Source: Solirubrobacter deserti
GTDB lineage: Bacteria; Actinomycetota; Thermoleophilia; Solirubrobacterales; Solirubrobacteraceae
Length of the DNA stretch: 64,000 nt
Direction: 5' to 3'
Assembly (NCBI RefSeq): GCF_003344625.1
Contig: NZ_QPKJ02000012.1
Coordinates: 1 to 64,000, forward strand
Shown here: positions 18,113 to 25,600 of the stretch, piece after piece
Layout: the number at the start of each line of letters is the position of its first letter
Numbering within the stretch: position 1 is the first letter of the stretch
The notes under the pieces: model-generated
What the model was told of the DNA's origin: nothing
What the model saw: only the letters and a program-made list of their open reading frames with translations
Database searches by the model: none
Program-made: the position numbers and the translations under genes

Positions 18113-18167
18113 ATGCTCGGAGAGCGCTCCGGGAGCGCAGGGCCCCGGAGCTGGGTCGCTCCCGTTA
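18081..18167 (-). repeat. Conserved ~90-bp 3' element, copy A
   Basis: This stretch is nearly identical to 22172-22260. On the minus strand it starts with the TAA stop of the upstream gene, continues CGGGAGC, then an imperfect hairpin (GCTCCGGG-type arms around 18126-18149) and ends with the strong GC hairpin. Both copies lie at the 3' end of minus-strand secreted-protein genes that are otherwise unrelated. Confidence 0.8.
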
Positions 18168-18671
18168 GGCCGCCGGCGTCGTGCGTGCCTTCGGGCGCTG
18201 CTGGCGAGATGCCTTTGCGCGCGCCGGCTCGGCGCCGCACGAGCCACCGTCCCCGGCGGTGCCCTTCTTTTCGACCCCGCCAAAGCCGCACGCCTTCAGC
18301 GCGTCCTCGCCGGCGGCCGTCCGCGACTGCTCCAGGATCCACGGCTTGAGCGCGTCGAGGCCCACAGGCGGCTCGAGTCCCTTGCCGGCCAGGCAGGTGC
18401 GCAGCTCATCCGGCTCCGGGCTGGAGGGCTTGGGAGCCTGCGCATCGCAGGCCTCGAACGCGTCCTCGAGGCCGGCGGTGTCGGAATGGGCGCCGATCCA
18501 CTCCTTGAACGCGCGGCCTTCCAGGCCCGCGGGGACCGGGACGCCCTGCGTACGCAGGCAGCGCTCGAAGGTGGCGGCGTCCTCCGGCGGCGATCCGCTG
18601 TCGGCCACCGCAGGGATCGTGACCGCGGCCGCGACCGCGGTGGCGGCGATGATGGTGAGAAATCGCTTCAT
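18165..18671 (-). CDS. Small secreted protein with two cysteine-flanked repeats
   Basis: A 168-residue protein of unknown function. It begins MKRFLTIIAATAVAAAV and has a signal peptide with cleavage near AVADS. Two homologous repeats follow: FERCLRTQGVPVPAGL...FEACDA (Cys38 and Cys75) and LRTCLAGKGLEPPVGL...LKACGF (Cys93 and Cys128), so each repeat probably closes one disulphide outside the cell. A fifth Cys (145) and a basic tail (RAKASRQQRPKAR) follow. It is divergent from the two-component system at 18773-20730, which may control it or sense with it; that is inference from position only. Confidence 0.75.
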   Translation of the reverse strand: MKRFLTIIAATAVAAAVTIPAVADSGSPPEDAATFERCLRTQGVPVPAGLEGRAFKEWIGAHSDTAGLEDAFEACDAQAPKPSSPEPDELRTCLAGKGLEPPVGLDALKPWILEQSRTAAGEDALKACGFGGVEKKGTAGDGGSCGAEPARAKASRQQRPKARTTPAA

Positions 18672-18772
18672 GCCTCGAGTCCACCGCGCAACGATGACAA
18701 CCCCGCGGTACCGAAGATGAACATCCGTGGAAAACGCGTCCGCTGCGGCCGCCGGGGCGCGAGACTGTCGCG

Positions 18773-19426
18773 GTGTCCACCGTGCTGCTGATCGAGGACG
18801 ACCCGGAGATCGTCTCGCTCTTGGGCGACTTCCTCGCCGTCGAGGACTTCGGCGTCGTGTCCGCGCTCGATGCCGGTGGCGCGATCGACGCCCTCGGCGC
18901 CCACGCGATCGCGTGCGTGCTGCTGGACGTCATGCTCCCCGACGGCTCCGGCTTCGATGTGTGCCGTCGCATCCGTGAGCATTCCGACGTGCCGGTGCTG
19001 TTCTTGAGCGCGCGCGGCGAGGACGAGGACAAGCTGCGTGGGCTTGCGCTGGGCGCCGACGACTACATCGTCAAGTCCGCCACTCCGGCCGAGGTGGTCG
19101 CGCGCGTGAAGGCGGTCCTGCGTCGCACGTCGCCGGGCGGCACGCGGCGGCGGGAATACGGGCGCTTCGTCATCGACCGCGACGCCCACGAGGTCACCGC
19201 CGACGGCCGGCCGGTGGCGCTGACCGCGCGGGAGTTCGAGCTGTTGACGCTGTTCACCGACCACCCGCGCCAGGTGCTCTCACGCGAGCAGATCTACGAG
19301 GCCGTGTGGGGCTCGTGGGGCGATCGCAGCGCGGTGCCCGTGTACGTGCGGAGGCTGCGCGAGAAGCTCGCTCCGGAGCTGATCACCACGGTCTGGGGCG
19401 TCGGCTATCGGTTCGATCCGCCATGA
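18773..19426 (+). CDS. OmpR/PhoB family response regulator
   Basis: A 217-residue response regulator. The receiver domain (1-115) has the acidic pair EDD near residue 9, phospho-acceptor Asp52 in LLDVMLPDG, a Ser/Thr switch in FLSA and Lys in YIVKSAT. A winged-helix DNA-binding domain follows (about 128-217), with the LTAREFELLTLF motif and terminal WGVGYRF. GTG 18773 is the first sensible start. The stop overlaps the start of the histidine kinase gene (ATGA), so the two are translationally coupled. Targets are unknown; the divergent cysteine-repeat protein is the nearest candidate. Confidence 0.93.
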   Translation: MSTVLLIEDDPEIVSLLGDFLAVEDFGVVSALDAGGAIDALGAHAIACVLLDVMLPDGSGFDVCRRIREHSDVPVLFLSARGEDEDKLRGLALGADDYIVKSATPAEVVARVKAVLRRTSPGGTRRREYGRFVIDRDAHEVTADGRPVALTAREFELLTLFTDHPRQVLSREQIYEAVWGSWGDRSAVPVYVRRLREKLAPELITTVWGVGYRFDPP

Positions 19427-20730
19427 GGTCGCTACGGGTCTGGCTGTCACTCGGGCTGGCGGCGGCGATCGTCGCTCCCGCCGCGGCCGGGCTCGGCGCC
19501 TGGGTCCTGGCGGGTGGCTGGCAGACCGCGCGCGAAGACGACCGCCTGGCGCAGGCGATCGGCGTCCTGGGCGCGGCTGATCTCGCGCGCTGGGACGTCC
19601 TGGCCGACCAGTTGACGCGGGTCGGCGTCGAGGCCGACCTCACCGCGGCCAAGCCGAAGGACGCCAAGGCGGTCACGGAAGCTCAGCTGAAGGTGTTCAG
19701 GTCGCCCGCGCCGAGGCTGCTCACGCCCGGTCTGGAGGCGATGCAGCAGTCCGCCGACTTCAAGCGAACCATGCTGGACGACTACCGGACGCAGTCCGTC
19801 GTGGGCCCGGGGATCGAGGGGACGCTGTTCGTCGCACGCGACAGCGCGGCCGTCCGGTGGGGAATCGCCCTCGGTTGCGGAGCGCTCGCGCTCGCGCTCG
19901 TGCTGGCGCTGGCGGTCGGCCTGCTGCAGCGCTGGGTGCTGGGCCCGCTCGCGCGGCTGGCCGACGGGGCGGAGCGGATCGCGGGCGGCGAGCTGGCGAT
20001 CGAGCCGGTCACCACGCGCGCCCGCGAGGTGGCACAGGTCGGGGACGCGATGAGCGGCATGGCCGCCGCTCTGGAGCGTGCGCTCGGCACCGCAACCGCC
20101 GCAGAGCGCGAGCGGCGGTTCCTGCTGACCGCGATCGCCCACGACCTGCGCACCCCGCTGTTCACCCTGCGTGGGTCGCTCGAAGCGATCGAACGCGGGA
20201 TCGGCGATGAGCAGTCCCTCGCGCGCGCCCAGGACAAGGCCGCGCACCTCGATCGCCTCGTTGGTGCCTTGTTCGCGTTCTCGCGCGTGGAATACGCCAG
20301 TGACGCGCACGCGGGCGAACCGGTCGACCTGTCGGCGATCGCGCGTCGCGCGGCGGAGACGGTCGAACCGGGCTCGTTGCGAGTCGATCTGGTCACGGAC
20401 GGACCCGTTCCGCTCGAGGGGGACCCGGTCGCGCTGCAGCGAGTGCTCACCAACCTGCTCGACAACGCGCTCCGACACGCACGCACGCGCGTCGAACTGC
20501 GGGTGACCGGGCCGTGCGTCGAGGTCTCCGACGACGGCCCGGGCTTCGCCGCCGAGGACCTCCCGCACGTGTTCGATCCGCTCTACCGCGGCGACAAGGC
20601 GCGGGGAACGGGCGGCGCCGGCCTGGGGTTGGCGATCGCCCGGCGGCTCGTCCAGGCGCACGGCGGCGAGGTGGTGGCCACCAACCGCCCGGAGGGCGGC
20701 GCGCGCGTGACCGTGACGTTCGCGTCGTAG
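19423..20730 (+). CDS. Membrane sensor histidine kinase (HAMP, HisKA, HATPase)
   Basis: A 435-residue sensor kinase paired with the upstream regulator. A first membrane helix (about 5-32) is followed by an extracytoplasmic sensor of about 110 residues, a second helix (about 147-168), a HAMP linker (RWVLGPLARLADGAERIAGGEL), the HisKA domain with phospho-acceptor His240 in AIAHDLRTPL, and a catalytic domain with the N box (NLLDNALRHA), DDGPGF and GAGLGLAIA glycine-rich boxes. All kinase motifs are intact. The signal is unknown; the sensor region has no recognisable fold. Confidence 0.93.
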   Translation: MRSLRVWLSLGLAAAIVAPAAAGLGAWVLAGGWQTAREDDRLAQAIGVLGAADLARWDVLADQLTRVGVEADLTAAKPKDAKAVTEAQLKVFRSPAPRLLTPGLEAMQQSADFKRTMLDDYRTQSVVGPGIEGTLFVARDSAAVRWGIALGCGALALALVLALAVGLLQRWVLGPLARLADGAERIAGGELAIEPVTTRAREVAQVGDAMSGMAAALERALGTATAAERERRFLLTAIAHDLRTPLFTLRGSLEAIERGIGDEQSLARAQDKAAHLDRLVGALFAFSRVEYASDAHAGEPVDLSAIARRAAETVEPGSLRVDLVTDGPVPLEGDPVALQRVLTNLLDNALRHARTRVELRVTGPCVEVSDDGPGFAAEDLPHVFDPLYRGDKARGTGGAGLGLAIARRLVQAHGGEVVATNRPEGGARVTVTFAS

Positions 20731-20757
20731 GTGGCGGTGCGCAGCGGCACGCTCCGG

Positions 20758-21903
20758 CTAGAAGCTCGACGGCAGCCCGGTCACGTGGAAGAACGGGTTG
20801 TAGCCCTGGATCCAGTTGTAGTGGACGCCGACGTACCACGCGTCATTGACGTAGTCCCAGACATAGCGGCTGAGGCCGCCGGCCTGGTCGGCCGTGAACT
20901 CGATGAACGGGCAGCCGGGCATCGTGCCGTGCGCGTACTCACGCCAGGCGTGCGTCGCCCGCTGGCGAGGCGTCGGCAGCGCCATCACGACTTCGTTGAA
21001 GTAGCGACGCTTGGCGGGGTCCGGCAGGTTGGAGCGCTCGATGTCGCGCGCGGTGACGGCGGGCGCGACGCCGAACTCGGCGACGATCGCCTGCCGGGTC
21101 CCCGCGTGACCGCCGGGGCCGGCGTGGTGGTTGGCCCAGTTGTTCGCCGCCAAGTCGAGCGTCGGCGCCACGTTGTGCTGGACCAGCCATCCGGCCATGT
21201 TCATGTGCGCGCTGCGCACGGCCAACCCGTTCGCGGCGAAGTCGGCCGTGCTCCAGCTGGGCTGAGCCATGTACGTGGCGGCCTGCCCGAGGGCCTGGTT
21301 GCGCGCCGCGACCGTGGCCTGCGTCGTGGCGACGCCGTTGCTCATCGCCGCGCTCACGTCGTTGAGGTCGGTGAGCGGGATCACGCTCGGCACGCCCTTG
21401 CTGCGCGACTTCAGCGTGGCCTTGGGGATGATCCGCTTGAACACGCCCTCTTCGCGGTCGCTGACCTTCGGCGCGCGCGGGGTGGCGACGACGAGTGCGC
21501 CCTCGACGTTCGACCGGTGTGGCGTGAGCGCGTTGAGCCGGGGTGCCAGGTTGTTCGCGACGTGCTGGATCACCACGTCCGTCAAGGTCGGCATGTCGAC
21601 GGCCGCGAGGTTCGCGGTGTTGATGTTCTGCACCCGCGCCTTCTCGGCCGGATTGCAGGTTCGGTAGAAGTTGCTGTCCTCGAGCGTGGTCACGAACGTC
21701 GCGGCATTGACGTGCCCCGTGTGGAACCGCCCTGAGGTGGGGTCGTAGTCGATGTTCTGGACGTCGAGGAAACGCGCCACGGCGCGGTTGCCCGCACCGC
21801 GCTGAAGCGCGAGCAGCTGCTCGATCGCAGAGGGCTGCTCCGCGCGGCGTCGGGGCTCGCCGGGGCGCGAGCGATCGGTCGGGACCGGCTCGTGAGTCCG
21901 CAT
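20758..21903 (-). CDS. LQRGAGNRAV-motif protein, possible injection-system-associated cargo
   Basis: A 381-residue protein of unknown function. ATG 21903 has GAGG 8 nt upstream and gives the MRTHEPVP start common to this protein class. A Pro/Arg-rich leader (1-28) is followed by the motif LQRGAGNRAV at residues 33-42, then about 330 residues without a recognised domain. The C-terminus is aromatic-rich (SRYVWDYVNDAWYVG, HYNWIQGYNPFFHV). LQRxAGNRAV leaders are known in actinobacterial proteins linked to extracellular contractile injection systems. No signal peptide and no sheath, tube or baseplate genes are present here, so it would be an orphan. The second such gene is at 1828-2876. Confidence 0.75.
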   Translation of the reverse strand: MRTHEPVPTDRSRPGEPRRRAEQPSAIEQLLALQRGAGNRAVARFLDVQNIDYDPTSGRFHTGHVNAATFVTTLEDSNFYRTCNPAEKARVQNINTANLAAVDMPTLTDVVIQHVANNLAPRLNALTPHRSNVEGALVVATPRAPKVSDREEGVFKRIIPKATLKSRSKGVPSVIPLTDLNDVSAAMSNGVATTQATVAARNQALGQAATYMAQPSWSTADFAANGLAVRSAHMNMAGWLVQHNVAPTLDLAANNWANHHAGPGGHAGTRQAIVAEFGVAPAVTARDIERSNLPDPAKRRYFNEVVMALPTPRQRATHAWREYAHGTMPGCPFIEFTADQAGGLSRYVWDYVNDAWYVGVHYNWIQGYNPFFHVTGLPSSF

Positions 21904-22257
21904 GTTCAGAGCCTCGACCGCCGGCACGGCATGCGCAAGGTGCGTCCGCGCAGGCCCTCGCCTCCCGTTCGCCCGCTCCCGCCGCACCCGTCGCACCCGC
22001 CGTGGCGACATGACAGCGCACGGCGCGCGACCGGTCAGTCCGGATTCCGGCCCCGCCGGGACGAGACGCGGCGCGTGCAGCGCATGCGCGTGATCGCGAC
22101 GAGCGGGTGTGTCGGCACCCTTACACCGGGCGGTCGCTTCACTCGACCGCCGGGCCCCCCTCAACGACCAGGGGGCGCCGGCTCGTGCACGCCGGCGCCC
22201 CCCGATGCCCGGAGAGAGCTCCGGGAGCGCAGGGCTCCCGGAGCTGGGTTGCTCCCG
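21904..22257. other. 354-bp intergenic region with stacked hairpins
   Basis: No gene is supported here. It is the 3' region of the giant minus-strand protein ending at 22258 and the upstream region of the LQRGAGNRAV gene. It contains 3' element B, its GC hairpin at 22171-22202 and a second hairpin at 22129-22151. No clear promoter could be picked for the downstream gene. Confidence 0.6.
22129..22151 (-). terminator. Second hairpin downstream of giant secreted gene
   Basis: GGCGGTCG (22129-22136) and CGACCGCC (22144-22151) form an 8-bp stem with a 7-nt loop, about 20 bp beyond the stronger hairpin of 3' element B. It would act as a backup terminator for leftward transcription. Confidence 0.4.
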
Positions 22258-22260
22258 TTA
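22172..22260 (-). repeat. Conserved ~90-bp 3' element, copy B
   Basis: Near-identical copy of 18081-18167, including the TAA stop of the upstream gene, the CGGGAGC segment, a perfect AGCTCCGGGAGC / GCTCCCGGAGCT stem and the terminal GGGGGCGCCGGC hairpin (22171-22202, loop TCGTGCAC). On the minus strand two GGGAGC segments could compete for one GCTCCC partner. Confidence 0.8.
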
Positions 22261-22662
22261 GGGAGTCGTGGACGACAGCGTGAACACGACCTGCTTGCCG
22301 TAGCTGCCGCGCAAGAGCGCCTCGTCGGCGGTGATGGTCTGGCTGACGGTGACCGGCACGCTGCGCGCCGCGACCGGCGAGCTGTACGCGGCCAACGTCA
22401 GCGGGTCCGCGCTCAGCGCGCCGAACGCGCCGTCGCCCGCCTTGAACCGCACGGGCTGGGTCAGCGCCATGGTGCCGTTGACCAGCTTGCCCGGCGCGGT
22501 GCTGCTCGGGTCACGCACGGAGAACGTCGCCGAGGGCAACGTCGACGTCACGGTGGCGGGCACCGTCGTCGTGTAGTCCTGCGCCACGCCCGGGGTGAAC
22601 GTGCCGAGGCTGATGGCGTTCCCGAGCGAGATCGAGAGCACCGTCGGCACGTTGCCCGTGAC
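22258..22662 (-). other. Shared C-terminal domain, long form (copy 5)
   Basis: This segment encodes the last 134 residues of the giant ThuA protein: VTGNVPTVLSISL, then GTFTPGVAQDYTT, an inserted GKLVNGTMALTQ segment, and a terminal GSYGKQVVFTLSSTTP. The insertion makes it the partner of copy 1. Confidence 0.8.
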
Positions 22663-25600
22663 GTCGACGGGGACGTTGGTGGACTGCGTCGGGTTGGTGA
22701 CCGTGATCGCCGCGAGCGTCTTGGTCGCCGACGCGCCGCGCGCATCCGTCACCTTGACCACCGGCGTGTACGAGCCCGCCGTGGTGTAGGTGAACGACGG
22801 GTTCTGGCCGCTCGTCTCGAACGTGCCGTTGCCGTCGAGGTCCCACGCGTAGGTGAGCGCGTCACCGTCGGCGTCCGTGGCCGTCGCGGCGAACGTCACC
22901 GCGAGCGGAGCCGCGCCCGAGCTCACCGACCCGGTCGCCGTCCCGATCACCGGGTCGGCGTTCGCGGGCGCGACGCCGCAGGCCGCGGAGGCCAGTTTGC
23001 CCGCCGCGATCTCGATGCCGGCACCGATGTGCGCCAGGAAGCCGGCCTCCTGGAAGGACGCCGACGTGTGGCCCATGCCCGTGTACCACGAGCGGCCGCC
23101 GTCGTAGCGCTGGCACCACGAGATCGGATGGTCGTCGTCGGTCGTGTTGCCGTCGTCCTCGGCGTAGGTCGTCTCGTCCATCGTGAGCAGGACGTGCACG
23201 CCGGGGGTCGCGCGCGGCGAGTAGTCGTCGTTGGACGTGTTGCTCGGCGCCTTGTAGTTGTACCACTCGTCCGTCCGCGTCCAGCGGGCCTCGAGGCCGA
23301 TCGTGGAGGGGTCCGTGAGGTCCTCCTTGATCACCGTCGCCGTCGGGGTCCCGGCCGGGTGGTTGCGGAAGTACGCGCCCACCAAGCGGCCGTACCACGG
23401 CCAGTCGTACTCGGTGTCGGACGCGGCGTGGATGCCCACGTAGCCCTTGCCGCTCTTGATGAAGTTCTCGAACGCGACCTGCTGAGAGGCGTTGAGGACG
23501 TCACCCGTCGTCGAGAGGAAGATCACGGCGTCGTAGTGCGACAGGATGTCGGCGGTGAACAGCGACGCGTCCTCGCTGGCGTCCAGCTGCCAGTTCTTCG
23601 AGGTCGCCAGAGCCTGCAGCGCGGTGATGCCCGCCCCGATGTTGTCGTGGCGGAACGCCGCGGTCTTGGAGAACACGAGCGCGCGGAGCTTCTTCGTCGC
23701 GTCGTCGGGGGCGAGCACCGTGACCGTCAGGTTGCGGGTGGTGGTGCCGCCCTTGCCGTCGCTGACCGTCAGCTTCACGGTCTTGGTGCCGGCCGTGGCG
23801 AACGTGGTGGACGCCGAGGCGCCCGTCGCGTCGTTGGTGCCGTTGTTGTCGAAGTCCCACGCGTAGGACAGCGTGTCGCCGTCCGCGTCGGTCGCGGCCG
23901 CGTTGAAGGTCGTCGCCAGCGGCGCGATGCCCGCCGTGTTCGACGCCGTGGCCGTGGTGATGACCGGCGCGGTGTTGACCGGACCGCCGCCACCGCAACC
24001 GGTGGAGCCGTTGACCTTGAAGTAGTCGAAGGTCACGGTCTTGTTCGCGCCCGCGGCCTGGCCACTGATCGTGAAGAGCCCGAACCTCGGGGCGGTCTGC
24101 GTGTTGGAGACGGTCGCGAACGACGACACCCAGGTGGTCCCGTCGAGCGAGTACTCGCCCTTGTAGGTCGTTCCGGTCTTCGTCAGACGCAGCCAGAAGT
24201 TCGCCGTCCCCGTGGGGATCGCCGTACCGGTGGCCTGCGGCTGCGGGCTCTGGGTCGCCCCGCCCTGCTCGGAACGCAGCTCGATGCGGTTGATCCGCGT
24301 CTGGTTCTGGTCGGAGATCGCGTCGAGCTTGACGTAGTTGTCGTCGTCGGTGTAGATGAGCAGGCCGCCCTGGCTGAAGCCGCCCGTGATCGTGCCGGAG
24401 AGCTTGGTCTCCAGGACGTAGTCGCTCCCCGCGTTGGTGGGGGACTGCAGGATGAAGTTCCGGGTGTTCGCCGGATTGCTGGTGGTGTTGATGTCGCCTT
24501 CGACCGTGGTGATCGTCAGGGCGCCGTTGGCGAGGGAGTACTTCGTGTCGTCCTCACGGACGATCGCGTTCCAGCGGGTCTTGTTGAGGCTGGTGCCGTC
24601 GAACTCGTCGCCGGGGACGAGCGGGACGGGCACGTTCGTGCCCTCGAGGGTCACGTAGTCGAACTGCGCGTTGGTCACCGTCGTGGCGGCGTTGGACAGC
24701 GCGAAGACGCCGATCTTGGCGTTCGCGGGCTGGACCGCGCTGCGGCCGACGGCCGTCCACGTGGTCCCGTCGGTCGAGTACTCGCCCGTGATGTTGGTGC
24801 CATCGGACTTGACCCGCAGGAAGAAGTCGTTCGGGAAGTTGGCCGCCAGGTTGGCGGTGCCGTCCTGGCTGGCGTTGCGCGGCGTGCCCGCGACCTCGTT
24901 GATGAACTCGAACTTCTCCACGGGCGTCGTGGCGCTCGCGGCGTTGGTCGAGACGCGGTCGAACTTCGTGTAGTTGTCATCGTCGCCGTAGACGAGGATG
25001 CCGGCCTGCTGGTACTGCACCAGGCCCTTGAAGTTGACCTTCGTCGTGAACGTCCAGGCACCAGCGGGCGCCGGGCGCAGGACGAGGTTCTTGGCGTTGT
25101 TGGTCGTCTGGTAGACGTCGCCGGCCTGGGCCGGGATCGTCAGCTTGCCGTCGGCGACGGTCAACGTCTGGTCGCGTCGCACGACCTCCCAGCCCGCGCC
25201 GAGGTCACCGCCGTCGAACTCGTCCTTGTAGCCGGGGAAGCAGCCCGAAGGAGCGGTCACGTTGACGGTGAGGGTCTTGGTCACCGTGCCGCTCTGGCCG
25301 TCGGTGACGGTCAGCGTGGCCGTGTAGGTGCCCGGGTTGGCGTAGGTGTACGTCGGATCCTCGACGGTCGACGTGTCCGCCGACGTGCCGGGGACGCCGA
25401 AGTCCCACGCGTAGGCGAGCGTGCCGCCGTCGGCGTCGGTCGCCGTGGCGTCGAACTTGACGGCCAGCGGCGCGACGCCGCTCACCGGCGTGGCCGTGAT
25501 CGCGAGCTCCGGCGACGCCGTCTGCGCGCCGCCCTTGCCGACGAACTCGATCCAGTTGAGGTTGAACAGGTTCTGCGTGTTGCCGCGGTTGCGGAACACG

